Part shown: positions 31,609-43,174 of the stretch, one piece after another
Layout: each line of letters starts with the position of its first letter
Position numbering within the stretch: the stretch's first letter is position 1
Origin: Pelomyxa schiedti
Lineage: Eukaryota > Evosea > Pelobiontida > Pelomyxidae
Length of the DNA: 64,000 nt
NCBI GenBank assembly: GCA_020536535.1
Contig: JAHLWZ010000795.1
Coordinates: forward strand, 1-64,000
Direction: 5' to 3'
Made by a program: the position numbers and the translations under genes
The notes under the pieces: model-generated
What the model saw: the letters and a program-made list of their open reading frames with translations, nothing else
What the model was told of the DNA's origin: nothing
Databases searched by the model: none

Positions 31609-31614
31609 TTTATT
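31609..31614 (-). promoter_or_regulatory. Poly(A) signal AATAAA
   Basis: On the minus strand AATAAA begins about 9 nt after the stop of the neighbouring minus-strand gene (31623). It also supports reading that gene on the minus strand. Confidence 0.5.
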
Positions 31615-31622
31615 GTCTACTA

Positions 31623-33341
31623 CTACAAGGCATCACCAATCTCGGTCACATTGTCAAAGAGGAAAAACTGGAACTCCGACTTGGGCGGAGCGATGTCAAT
31701 GACGAGGAGCTGGTTTGTTGATGGTGCCGCAGAGCTACACACCATTCTCCTGAGTGGTGTCAGTATTGGGGTACCTGTTGTGTTTGAGTGGGGTGATGAC
31801 CACGAGGAAAAGAAAACAGATACCTACGACAGAACGACTTGTGGGCGCACCCCCAAGTTGGACGGGGAGGAATACTTTTCTTGAGCCTTGGCCCGCTCGT
31901 CGAACTATGGGACAACTAAAACCACACGCACATTGGGCCCCAATCAACACACACTGGCCTTCCTCGATAGATCAGGCCGTTGGCCTTTCGACACTGCCAT
32001 TGTTGCTTCAAACATTACATAGACATTAAGACCGCATCACTTCACCTGAAATTTACAGTTAGACTGGAATGGAGTTTTCCCGGCAACTTGACACAAATTG
32101 TCGTTGACATTGGGTGGCATCTTTCCTTGCAGCAATTGCAGTCACAATGTCTGTTGAATTGCCTGATTCTTGATGATACTCTGTGGTGGCAGGTCAGGTT
32201 TATTTGAGGAATTGCTTAGATACAAGGAACCACTGAGCCAAACACCGAGGTGGTTGTCCATTGGGGAGATTGAGATTTCAGTTGGCTTCCATAGGTAAAC
32301 TGGGTATGTCTCCTTTCTTTCTTATTCTTTCTTTTTCTTATTCTGGTTTTTTTTTGTTTCTTATATTTAGAACTGACAAACTCTTCTGCGCTTCTAGCTC
32401 TTCAGTGGCTCCTGCCAGAATAAGTTTGTACTAATACAGACGTGTTGGATGAACCTACTTGGTTGATCACCTTGCCTTGCTCAGACAAGTGCTCAATCCA
32501 CTTTTTTTTTTGTCACTGTCTACGCAAAAGATGTTAGTTAAGAAAGATGATAGTTCGATAGCTTCATCTTTCTTTGCCTCCGACGTGTCAGTATTATCCA
32601 CTTTCGAACAAGAAACGTGAGTAACTCATGAAAGTATGCTAGGTGTCTAACTCTAAGCGCTTCAATCGGTTGAAGGTCGTTGTTTTATCTGTTTCAGTGA
32701 GTTCTTCATTCATCTCTGCTTGTGGTAGAAGGCTCCGTTGAAACAAGAGAATTGGCTGTACTGGTAGTAGGACTTGGCTGAATGTCCTGGCTTAGCGTAT
32801 TTGAGTCAACACAGGTCCAGTTAGTGGTGGTATCGCAGTTATCAAAGGAGTGCAATCACTTGACGCGCAGGTTTTACTGGTTTTGGAGAAGAGGCTCTTG
32901 TACTTCGTGCGTGGGCGCTTGGCAGGGGTGGGTGCTGGGTCCACAACACCCCCATGTCCGAGTATTTCCCACAACCTCCACACAGGACGGCACAGTATTT
33001 GTAACGTTTATTTGCATGTCTGTATGTGTGGTATGTGGTCTGCAATTCTGGATGGAAGAACAGCTGGGGTCTTAATACAGCATTCTTGGATATTCCATCG
33101 TGAACAAGAGCAGGGCAAGTAAAGTGGAAAGCCTTGAATGTTCCTCCCAACACACACTTAATCTAAGAACTTGGAATTTGAGAGTTTGGGCTCAACTCTG
33201 ACTTCATTGGGTTGGTGCAAGCACGGCAAAAGCATGGTAATCGATGCCTCTATGAAAATGGAGGAGAATGCACCTTGGGTCACGGAGGAACGAGGAACAA
33301 CAAGGGCACGTTATTTGCGCGATGAGTCTGTTTGGGTCCAT
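31623..33341 (-). CDS. Unresolved minus-strand gene, possible RING-containing protein
   Basis: The 3' end is well supported: CACGFSCPIVRRAGQGS and VFLPVQLGGAPTSRSVV join in phase over an intron (about 31769-31815, GTATCTG...ACAACAG) to APSTNQLLVIDIAPPK and FFLFDNVTEIGDAL, stop at 31623-31625. That tail resembles the end of the olfactomedin gene at the window start (PSTNQLIVVDAP, FRVFLIDN). The proposed 5' end (ATG 33339-33341) reads LIAQITCPCCSSFLRDP and, if a very short intron is removed, LPCFCRACTNPM, a RING-like start. The middle (33150-32300) has several protein-like pieces (YKYCAVLCGGCGKYSDMG, RPRTKYKSLFSKTS, WIEHLSEQGKVINQVG) whose order I could not fix. A TRIM-like protein is possible. 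Plus-strand frames here compete. Confidence 0.35.
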
Positions 33342-33406
33342 CACTTCCACGAAGCAGTAATAAACTAAACCTCACGTGAAGCAATCTTTGGTTTATTGGG
33401 CCGAAA

Positions 33407-36400
33407 ATGTCGCTGCAGACATTGGTTGCCTGCGACCAAGTTCCCCTTCGTCTACTGGCGGATTACTTCACAAAGTCACTCGAATCGTCGTCCTCCGTTG
33501 CCCTCCCTGATGCTCTCCCCTCGCTGTCCAAGCTGCCATCCTCGACACCCACAAACGCCAACTCGCAGCACCCGCAACGGCCCACAGCGTCATCGACAGC
33601 GGCAGCGACGGCGACGGCAACGACAACGACGACAACAGCAACGCGGGGAGGGGTGGAGTTCTTCCCCCTGCCCGTCCTGGTGGACAACCCCCACAGCAGC
33701 CGCGCCCCCCACACTCCCCACCAACACAGGGTCTCCCCTCCCCAGGACCGCCGCCACATCACCTCCTCCTCGTCCCCCTCCCTCGTGCACTCGTCCTCGG
33801 CCCCGAACGGCGCCATCTCCACAGCGTCCTCCTCCCAGTCCCTCAAGGCACCCACAACAACAACTACAACAACCACGACGACTACCTCGTCGGTGGGGGT
33901 GCTGCCCGTGGGCGGCATCACCAACACGTCGAGCGGGGGCTGCAGCTCGTCGTCCGAGTCGTCGACGCTGCCGCGCACCACGTCGTTCTACTCGTCCCGC
34001 TCCATGTCGCCCAAGAGCGCAGCCTCGCCGTTCTTCTTCCCCAGGACGCCCAAGTACCCGCCGCCGCCGCCGCCTTTCCTCCTCGCCGCGCCGTCGTCGC
34101 CCCCGCTCTCGCCCAAGCCGCCGCCGCCGCCGTCGCAGTCCCCGTCGTCGTCGTCCCCGTCGCTGGCGGCGCTCTCGCAGTCGCCCCCGATTCGGCGGCC
34201 GCCGACTACGAGCTCGCTGTCTATTTCTCAGGCACAGCTGCATTATGGGAGGGGCGCTGCGGCTTCTCCTGCCCCTGGTGGTGGTGCTGCCTCTAAAAAG
34301 AACACGAAAACGGCGGCGAGGTTTGGATTGGATGCACTGGAAGTAAGGCTCAAGGCATGCTCAAAGCAGTTTGTACATTTCTGATTATGGGGCATGGGGA
34401 AGTTTCACTTCTCCCAGTATCTCTGGCTTGGACTTATTCATTTTGTTTTTTTTCCCCTCCCAAAGGTTGGAAAAAAGTTCGCTTCTGTTATTGCAAAACC
34501 TTCACAGTGCTATGCAGAGTCCTGCGCCACAGCTGCCACAGGGATGCTCCCGCCATGCAATATCGTCATCTGTGCTCAGACATTGCTCAACTATGCTCTC
34601 CAAGCACCCAGAAACACTTTTTAGAGGAGTAAAAGGGCAAACTCCCTCAACAATCGTCTCCACACAGGGAACCCCACTGAAGGAGTGTGTCACCTATTTG
34701 AACACTTTGCTCAATGCTGGGCAGTTCGAAGGTGCCCTGGCAATGTATGCTGTGCCAACACTTACTCTTTTTCTTTACTTGTCATTCTTCTTCTCTTCAC
34801 TTCTGATTTTTTTTGTTCCCCACTTAATCTTAATGAAGGTTGCTCCACATTGAACTTGCGTACCCAGTTACACGTCTACTCACCATTTTCCCCTTCTGAT
34901 TAGTTCTTTTGCCTAGGTTAGCACTGCAGTTGTTGGGCAAACAGTGCATCATGCCAGATTGAACCTTGCTGAGCACTACACAGCCCGCGTGCAGCAAACT
35001 GTGCACCGGCCTCGAGTGCAACAGAACACCCTTTTTGGCGGTGACCCTGAGGAAATAGGGCTTCGACACCGATTAATTGGAAGCCTTTGTGTTCTTGTCA
35101 CCTTACCCAAGGCACTGGGCATTGTAAGTATTGGAACTCCTTTTAGGTTTAACGAGAGTGATGATATCTTCAAGGTTACCAAGCAGTGCCATGAGGAGCT
35201 AAGTGACTGGAAACAGCACAATTCACTTCTCAAGGGCTTTTCTCTGTTACAGGCTGCAGGAAAGTATATTGTCGAAATTATGGTCCAGGTGACCGTTGCT
35301 TTTTTCCACTCCAAGGGACCGATTTAATTGTATTGACCAGGAAGATGTAAAAGTTCTGGCCGATTATTTCACCACGATAGGCACTCCTGTTTCTCTTCTG
35401 CAAACTCTCTATTTTCCATTTTATTCTCAAATATTTGAAGAAGTTTGCACTGCTGCACATTTATATTGTAGGTTGTAATACTGCTTTATTGCTTGGGCTT
35501 TCTTAAAAAATATTTTGCAGCTCATGGAAGCATCCACCCAGTGGGTCCAAACCCCATCATTTCTTTGAGGAGATTGCTGAAATTCTGAAAGAGTCCCTCT
35601 CGTATGCATCTTCAGTATTTTTCCCTCATACTAAGACAACTATCCTGTTTATTTTTTCTTTTTGCAGCTTCAGACAGCAATTGTGTGATGTAGTCTCTGC
35701 ATACTGGCCTGTTCATACACCAGAAGCAACTTTCCCCCTTCCACACATTCCCACATTTTTAACTGCCTTGATCTCGTGTATGACAGGTTTGTTTTCCCTC
35801 CCATCTCTCTTTTTTTTTATTTGGTGGAGCAATGACTTCCTTCAAGCTCAAATTAGTAAGACATTTCAGCAGCTTATCGATGATGATATGGCTAGTTACC
35901 AGTCAAGTGGAGATTACCCACACATAGATATAAATGAAACAATATTTGCATCATATTTCCCTCTCGAAGGAAGTCCAACCAATTGTCCCCGTTCTGTCAC
36001 CCCTGCAGCATTTAACATAGCAACATTTTTGACTGGGTTTCGTACCTTGCTTGAAACTTCTGAATTTGAAGGTATTTTCTTCGTTTCCAAACTTCCGGCC
36101 TGCTTACAATGGAGAAAAGATGCCCACCATCCCTATGCTGATGCTGTTGACTCAGGGTTCTGCGTGCTGTCTCGTAGATACAAGCATCTCGTTCGTAGTG
36201 GTATTCCTTTTGAGAAAGAGGCAAACACTCTCTGTAATACTTCTTCTCCTTTTTAAACAACTTACTTTTCACTGGAGAGAATAGGTCTCCTGATGAACAG
36301 CAATTCCTTTCTTCACACTATTTTGAGTAATCAGCTTCAGTTACTTCAAAAGCAGTCTTCAAGTTACACTACACAATCTTCAGAGTCTTCCCTGACTTCC

Positions 36401-37784
36401 GCCATCTCACACGTGAAAGCCTCCTTGAACAAAATTTCTGCCCAACTCCTTTCACACCACACCGACTTGCTGCAAGACTATGTTTTTTCTGGCTTATCAG
36501 AAATTGAATGGAATAACTACAGGCCCTTTGTGAGTTGCACGCCGTTGCAGTGTAGCTATGCAATTCAAATGTGGAATTTTTATTTGAAGGTGAGTTTCCA
36601 ATACGCACACGATTGTAATGCCAACCTAAAATGTAAATTCCAGAATTTGTACACAAATTTTCAGAATGTATTGCACAAGAGTGTACTGGAGTGGTTAATG
36701 AGTGAAATTATTATTTATTCCATCAGTTTCTTCTCTTCAGTGTTTTCCACAGTTGTACCATCCAGAGTCTTCAAGAAACAATTTGTGGTTTGCTTCCACC
36801 TGGACTTAACCTTAAGAATTCACGGAAAAAAAAAAGACTGACATTTGCCACATTGTATCCATAACCCGCTCCTTTTACCCTTGTATTCCAGATACATATA
36901 CAAGCGGGAAGGCAATTGACAACAGAATCACACAAATGCATGTCGAAAGTAAGCTGCCCACAAAATTGCCAACACTGACTCTGGCTCCAAAAAAGATTTC
37001 TGTACCACCCTTCTTGTGCGGATGGCTATCCTATGCTGCCCAATCAAAACCTTGTGCGACTTCCTTGATCTCCATGCCAGAGGGGGAATCATTGGCCTTC
37101 TCGAATCCTACGTTGTTTACCCTGCTCTTTTGTTGCCTGATTTGTCCCCTCAGTCCGATAGTTCTGCGGAGGTATTCTGCTCACTGAAACCTCTTTTTCA
37201 CAAAACCACAGATATGCACCATGCTGCTTAATCCTCTACTGCCAGTCCAAGCTCACAGGAGCATCGGCGCACGCGGCAACGCTGAATACATGGAAAAGCA
37301 AGAAGCGAACATAGACTGGATCAGCCTCCTGTATTGTATGCGGGTGTTCCTCACCAAAGGAATTTGCCCAGACCCTCCAGCAACAACACTAGCAACCACA
37401 TCCACAACCTCATCCATGGCATGTTCATCAACACTGCCCACAACAGCTTCCGCAAATGTAGTAAATGTAAATACTCCCCAACCCACCGCATCATCAGCAA
37501 TCCACCCACCAACAACCGCAGCAACGGCAACATCCACAGATACTGATTCTAGTCAAAAAAGCACCACTACATCATCGGGAAATGATGAACTGCCAACCAC
37601 AACAACCAGCAGTGGGAGGTGCGGAACCTCCGCGGTTGATGGGGAATATGATGACGAGGAATCCATATCCCTGCTGCTGGAATTCCTGCATGACCGTGAT
37701 GAACTGAGACCAGATGAATTCCCCCCTCTGTCTGAGGAGGATGCCCTGGAAGCGGCTCGACTAGCAGCAATGCTCTCATCCTGA
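33407..37784 (+). CDS. Large low-complexity/helical protein, unrecognised
   Basis: ATG 33407 (MSLQTLVACDQVPLRLLADY) opens a 320-residue exon rich in Ser, Thr, Pro and poly-Pro with high GC. About ten further exons to 37784 encode a mostly helical region: VVGQTVHHARLNLAEHYTAR, LRHRLIGSLCVLVTLPKALG, KVTKQCHEELSDWKQHNSLL, DVKVLADYFTTIGTPVSLLQ, FQQLIDDDMASYQSSGDYPH, IKTLCDFLDLHARGGIIGLL-like. The last exon has a Thr/Ser-rich linker and an acidic tail (LLEFLHDRDELRPDEFPPLS). Helical bundles of this kind occur in tethering and scaffold proteins, but I cannot name a family. The start is 65 nt from the proposed ATG of the minus-strand neighbour, so a shared promoter is likely. Introns near 34350-34460, 34745-34920, 35291-35330, 35470-35520, 35610-35665 and 36825-36895 are indicated. 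Confidence 0.6.
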
Positions 37785-38067
37785 ACAACAACTAGCCACC
37801 TAGTATTTAAAACATACTTTTTTTTACTCTTCTGAAGATTATTCCATAGGAATGTAAATGACGTTAGCTAACGTGCGTGCTACTGTTCCTAGTGGCATGG
37901 TTTTTTCCACAAAAAACCGAACCAAAGGGAGCAAGGTGCACGCACGTCCGCACCGACCAGCACCCCAGAGCAGCCCCGCTTTTGTTTAGTGATAACACCC
38001 GTTTTTTTTTTTTTTGTTTCCCCTAAGGATGACTCAAGTTTCTCAGGGTATGACCACGCCAAAACCG

Positions 38068-41000
38068 CTAGAAAAGGGCAAACTTGGGCCCAACGCACTT
38101 TGTTACCCAAGGCACCTGGGTTCCTTGCGAGGTTTTCTTCACTTTCACAAGTGTCTCCTTGATAAGGTCATTAAATGGTGTTCCCGTTGGCACACTATTC
38201 AACTCTGCCAAGAAAAGTAAGTAGTTCATGTAATGAAAGGAGTCAGTACCTTCAATGAGGCAGGCAGTGAATAGAGTGTTTTTTTGTGGGCCTCCGTCCG
38301 GTTCGGTGTGAGGCAATGCTGTCTGGGGTGCTGCACGGAATGTTTTTTTTTTGTAAGATTGTGGTATTCAATTGAAGTGAGATAACCTGAACTCCTGGAA
38401 TAGACAAGGTAATAGCCGGCCGGAAGATTGTTTTGGACTAGGCGGTGCATGCGGCCTGCTTTATCAAAAAGAGGCCCAGAGTGTGTCTGGAGAGAAGTAG
38501 CATTAATGGAAATGGAGAAAACTCTCCGCGGAGCACACCCATTGTCCCCCAAGAGGGTCGTTGGAAGGGAATGCATCAATTACTACTATGACTAAGTGAG
38601 ACCTTGCAGCAAGGTTGTCCACTACATTTCCAAGTACGGCAACTTCACTGCCCAAAAATAAACAGTGATCCGAGTCCATTTGTTTCGTATGCCCGGCAAA
38701 GTAAAAAATGGTGGCAAGCTGCTCGTTTGTAGGTCACTACAAATTCCTGAAAAGGTAAGGCACACCTTATTGGTATCTGACAGGGCAGGCAGTGTGCCTA
38801 GGAAATCCTGAAAAGTACCCTTCCATGTGCCCCAGTCTGAGTTTGTTTTACATGTTACCTTGAAGTGGCATTGCGTTTCCAGAAACTACCAGGAAAGTAG
38901 CGAAGGGAAGATGAGAGAAAACATAAAAAAGATAAAGGCACAAAACTGTAGCAATATCTGTAGAGCCGCTTTCTGGATTTTTTAAGCTATTCCCAACCAC
39001 CAAGGCAAAGCACTCATAACCCAAATCGTGGAGGGTTCTGGCCCCTTTCATTATGAGAAGGTAAGTTTAACAAATTATTATAACGAGGGAGAAGCTCACT
39101 AAAAGTGTCACCAACCATGAAGCTAACTGCTGTATTTAAATCAAGTTGTTCATTTCTTTTGACCATTTTATATTGCCGGTTGTCTACATTCTGGATTTTC
39201 AGCCAGTCACAGAGCTGTTTCTCCTCGGTTGTGAGAATATGAATAAGTGAAGGACTTCTAGTGTTCAATGGAGCAAGTGGTGGTTCCTATTGTTTTCATT
39301 TAAAAAAAACCATGTTGGTTATATGACTAGTGTTTTTGTCATCTTACTCGTGAGTTGCTTGTTCCTCTCTCATCCAGTCCCATCGATGAGTTGGCAATAA
39401 TCTTCCCTGTGTTTGGTGTAGAGGATGTGCTCACTTGTCCACCTATGGGTTCTTGCCTCTGTCTGTTCCCCACATGGGAATAAGGGTCTGTCTGTATACC
39501 ATCACTCACAGCTGAATTCATGCCATTTCCTCTGATGGCATCCTTGGTAGGATCATAGGTACCTTGCCTCACTCCTATATTACTAGTAATGTCAGCCCCG
39601 AGGGTTTGTTGGATAGCTGTGTTTTCAGAATCTTTGGTTATTGCAGACAGTTCTTGGGAATCCCGTTCGGTTACTTTTTTTTTCACTTCATCACGCACCC
39701 AATTTGCAATCCACAGGTGGGTATCCAAAATATGAAATTCCGCTTTTCTACGACAGTTTACCTGTCTCATGCGCAAACGAAGTTTGAGAATGAAGAATCG
39801 GAAAATCTTGTCATGCTGGACCTGAGTTTTCCACATACCGTATGGAAGTAGAAGTAGGTCAAATGGATGTGGACGATTCCTCCCACAAGAAGTAGCAACA
39901 ACACAGAGCACTTCACTTAGTTGTTTCCTGCGCCTGTCGGAAAGCAGTCCTCCACCCTGGACATTCTCATGGGCATTGGTTATTTCAGTGGGCTTGGTTA
40001 GTGAGGAAACATAGTCATCCAATTCCGATAACAAAAACTCCACCTCGGACCCATAGGCTGAGACATCTGCTGGAGACCGGGCTGCATCCCACCCTCCGTT
40101 TATGGCCCAGCCACTGTGGTTCATATGCTGATGCAGCCTCACAATATCGGCAAAGTTCAAGTGACGTTTCTCAGGAACTTCTGGCCGTCTCCCCCTTAGT
40201 TGAGGCGAGTACATCGTCATCTTGTTCGAAATTGGGCATACTAGCACCCTTAGCAAGAATCGGTCGAACAGTGCCCCCTGGTTTGCATCCATTGGAACTT
40301 CATTGCTTGCGGCAAACACAGTATGCAAAGGGAGGTGAATGAGCTCTGTCCCGTCAAAGAAATCACGTTCATTGAGGATTGGGAGGAGGACGGTAAGCAC
40401 CTGCCTCTGTGCCTTGAATATTTCATCAATAAACGCAAACAGAGTATGCTCTCCACACAACTTGTTTTGCTTACAGCGGACCAAAATGTTCCGGTCCAGT
40501 GCCTCCAAATCAATTGTTCCCACCAAATCATCCAACGTCGTTCCAGCATGTAGCACAATGTTGAAGAAACTCCTTTTCCCCACCTCAGTGTGGATCACCT
40601 TGCACACATCGATACAAACGGCGCTTTTCCCAGTCCCGGGAGGCCCAAAAAGTAGCACATGTTGCCTGCAAAGAACTGCAAGCATGCAAATCTTGATTGC
40701 TTCATCGCGTTCAACAAAGGACCTCTCAAGTGCCTTGAACAGTTTATTGAGGCGTTTGCTGAAAGAATCCATCCAATTTGAGCCGCCACTTGCACAGGAT
40801 CCACTGTTTCCCGGCACTAAGAGAATTTCGTCGTTCCACTCCTCTTGGTTTTTGGGTATTGCTGGTTCATCATCTTTATCTTTTGTGGTTGGAACTTTTT
40901 CAGGGACGCCCGCAGTTGCATTCACTGACAGTGCCGTTGTTGGGGAAGATGAGACTGCTTGCGTGGACGTCGTTTCCGTTGTGTGAGATGTTGAACCCTG

Positions 41001-41255
41001 TTGTGTGTTGTTGCCGTCATCGTGTCGAGGCGGCGTACCCTGTGGTACAACTTCCGGCTTCTGCGAACCACTGCTGGCTCTGATCCTCGTAACAGGCGGT
41101 GGTGTTGTTGTTTTGTCATTCCGCTCGATTTCGGGTGGCGGTTGGTTCGCGGTGGAATTTGGGTTGAGCGACGCGGTGGATTCCGCCGACGGCGCAGAAA
41201 TTGAGTGGCTGGGCGGCGCCGCTGATCGGGTTTCGTCTTCTTTCGGCTGAGCCAT
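38068..41255 (-). CDS. RavA-type MoxR AAA+ ATPase fused to a cysteine-less caspase-like domain
   Basis: ATG at 41253-41255. After 150 Ser/Thr/Pro-rich residues comes a MoxR AAA+ core like bacterial RavA: KLFKALERSFVERDEAIKI, VLLFGPPGTGKSAV (Walker A), LDDLVGTIDLEAL, HTLFAFIDEIFKAQRQVL (Walker B), LPILNERDFFDG, VFAASNEVP (sensor 1) and LFDRFLLRVLVCP (Arg finger region). The exon ends CGA|GTAAGA at 39348; a 61-nt intron (39287-39347) leads in phase to EPPLAPLNTRSPS, and further exons give a C14 caspase/metacaspase fold: SFMVGDTFSELLPRARTLHD then LGYECFAL, LATIFYFAGHTKQMDSDHC with the catalytic His, LVIVVIDAFPSN where the catalytic Cys should stand after Asp-Ala but is Phe, SGPLFDKAGRMHRL and TPFNDLIKETLVKVKKTSQG. 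The ATPase looks active and the protease dead. In bacteria MoxR ATPases act as chaperones with partner domains; a sensor or scaffold role is inference. Confidence 0.85.
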
Positions 41256-41643
41256 TCGTGGTACCCTTGTGGTTGTAGGATTTTTTTCCTCCCCAAACCC
41301 AAGTTGGAGCTGTGATCATGTCCTGTCGCCAGAAACCCCCACGGGACTTGCTGTTTCGAGTCCCCAGGAGAGTTCGCCGGGGAGTATTTGCTGTATCTAA
41401 TCATGATTATTCCAGGAGTCTTGATACCTGACAGAACTCTTTGTCCACATCCAGGTTGTTTTCAAGATCTCTGGTGTTTGTTTCTGATATCCCGATGGGG
41501 CTCCCCACGGACACGGCATCGTGCCTGCTTGCCTATCGTGGTTTTTAATCAGCGCAGAAGTTTTATCCACTAAACGATTCGGATAGTCAGTACAAGAAGA
41601 AGTTTGATTGTACAAACAAGAAGAGAAAAAAGGGAAAAAACAA
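41256..41643. promoter_or_regulatory. Divergent promoter region
   Basis: The 388 nt between the AAA+/caspase-like gene (minus) and the membrane-protein gene (plus) hold no convincing coding frame. Shared regulation is possible from layout only. Confidence 0.35.
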
Positions 41644-43084
41644 ATGAACAAGTCACCAAAGGGCTACGCTGGTCTGAGAACAGAGGAGTGTATTGACCTG
41701 CCAACCATCCAAGTTCCAGACGGGTCAGCCTACTCACTGGTATCACGGGAATTATGGGAGAGGTGTGCTACTACTTTCCAGAGCATGTTGCCAGCAGGTT
41801 TTTTCCCTTCTTTATGATTGTCATGACAGGGAACTATTTTGGCTTATTCAGTGAAAAGGTGCATTAACAATAAGCCTGAGTGAGGTGAAAAGACAGTGGA
41901 AGGATGAAAATCCGTACAGATCCACGTTTGAAGTGTCGGCAGCGGAAAGTAGGGTCGGAATTGTAGGAAGCGAGGTCAATTTGCCGCAGTTTGCTCTCGG
42001 AAGTTTGTTGCTTTCAAGAACGTCGAATTGTCCAAAGTTATGCTCAGTTCAGCAGTATATTGACAGGTATGTGACCATTCTTAACTGCAGTCGTTCTAAT
42101 ACTATTTCTCAGTGGATTCACAGGATCTACTATGTTAGTTTCTTGCTGTGAGGGAAAGCGGTTCTGGTTTCTAGTCTTTGTAATGCTACTCATTGTCAAC
42201 ACCATAGCTTCTGTAGGTGATACAAATTACTTCCTTCGGGTAAATCATAGACAGGTTGCATCAATGGCGGTTTATTGGATTTCTCCTCTCTGTCTCTTGA
42301 CACTGGGAATAGGAACGTATTTGTTTTACACCTGGCATCGTGTCTTTTTTATATGGAAGAATGAACACCTACCTGGTAAGAACGACTTAGCCTACTTCAC
42401 TATCTTGACTAAAGTGAAATAAGGTACTACTATGGTTTTCTCAGTATATGGCATCATGCCCTTGACGCTCGGGGTCTTTGCCGGCATTGTGTTTGAGGAA
42501 TGGTACAAATTCTGGTACTGGTGGTGCACCTTGCAGCTTGTTTACTTCTGTCTGAGCACAGTACTCCTTGCACACACATGTCTATTACTGAAGAATCTGT
42601 CTCTTTCCACCCAAATCCCAGTTCCACAGGTACCACTATCATTATTTTCCTGAACCCCGATATCCCACAAGCAGCCAAACACACGCCCCACACGCTCACA
42701 TAACAAACTCACGGCACCACTTTCCAGGTGGCACATTGCACGACACACATGGCCACGGCGTGGGGCCTCCTGGCAGTCGACACCGCGTGCCTGGCCGCGG
42801 CCATCGTGTCCAGCGCGTGCGTGTCCGACATGCACGTCATCGCGGTGGCCGGCACCGTCGTCCTCACGGCTTTCTTCGTGGCCCCGGCGGCGGCTCTGTT
42901 CGCGGGGGCGGGGCCCAAGGGGTACCCCAGGAAGCTGTGGCTGGGCGGCCTGGCGGCCTGCGCCCTCGCGCTCGTGGCCAACGCGGGCGTGTGCGTCGCC
43001 TTCGTGTTCGCCCCTGGTTCTTTCACGCCTGGCAGCAACGACAACAACGATGTATCCTGGCATGACTTTTCTCTAGACAGCTAG
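41644..43084 (+). CDS. Polytopic membrane protein, unrecognised
   Basis: ATG 41644 (MNKSPKGYAGLRTEE). Five or six exons, with phase checked at about 42075-42112, 42377-42422 and 42630-42727. The soluble N-terminus (about 130 residues) is followed by hydrophobic segments FWFLVFVMLLIVNTIASVG, YWISPLCLLTLGIGTYLFY, LTLGVFAGIVFEEWYKFWYW, LQLVYFCLSTVLLAHTCLL, and, in the last exon, LLAVDTACLAAAIVSSACV, IAVAGTVVLTAFFVAPAAAL and LGGLAACALALVANAGVCVA. That gives about seven transmembrane helices with an Asp/Asn-rich C-terminal tail. The last exon (42728-43084) is much richer in GC than the rest and uses GC-ending codons, which is odd for one gene. A receptor-like or transporter role cannot be told apart. 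Confidence 0.65.
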
Positions 43085-43174
43085 CTCGTTCAGCCGTTGG
43101 ACTGCAACGAGTTTGTACATAGAAAAACTGAAAGTTGCTGGATAGAAAAACCAATTGGGGTTGTTTTTTTTGTT

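Noticed and set aside
32782-33368. Plus-strand frames of 97 and 65 codons with protein-like composition
   Set aside because: The minus strand offers a longer chain with a well-supported 3' end and poly(A) signal; the plus frames lack an ATG in the second case. Kept only as an alternative.
33396-34346. Arg/Pro-rich frame overlapping the 33.4-kb gene
   Set aside because: It is a frame-shifted reading of the Ser/Thr/Pro-rich exon; that exon has the ATG and continues into the helical exons.
40001-40986. Plus-strand frames of 113 and 215 codons
   Set aside because: They lie opposite the AAA+ core with intact Walker motifs and have no domain of their own.
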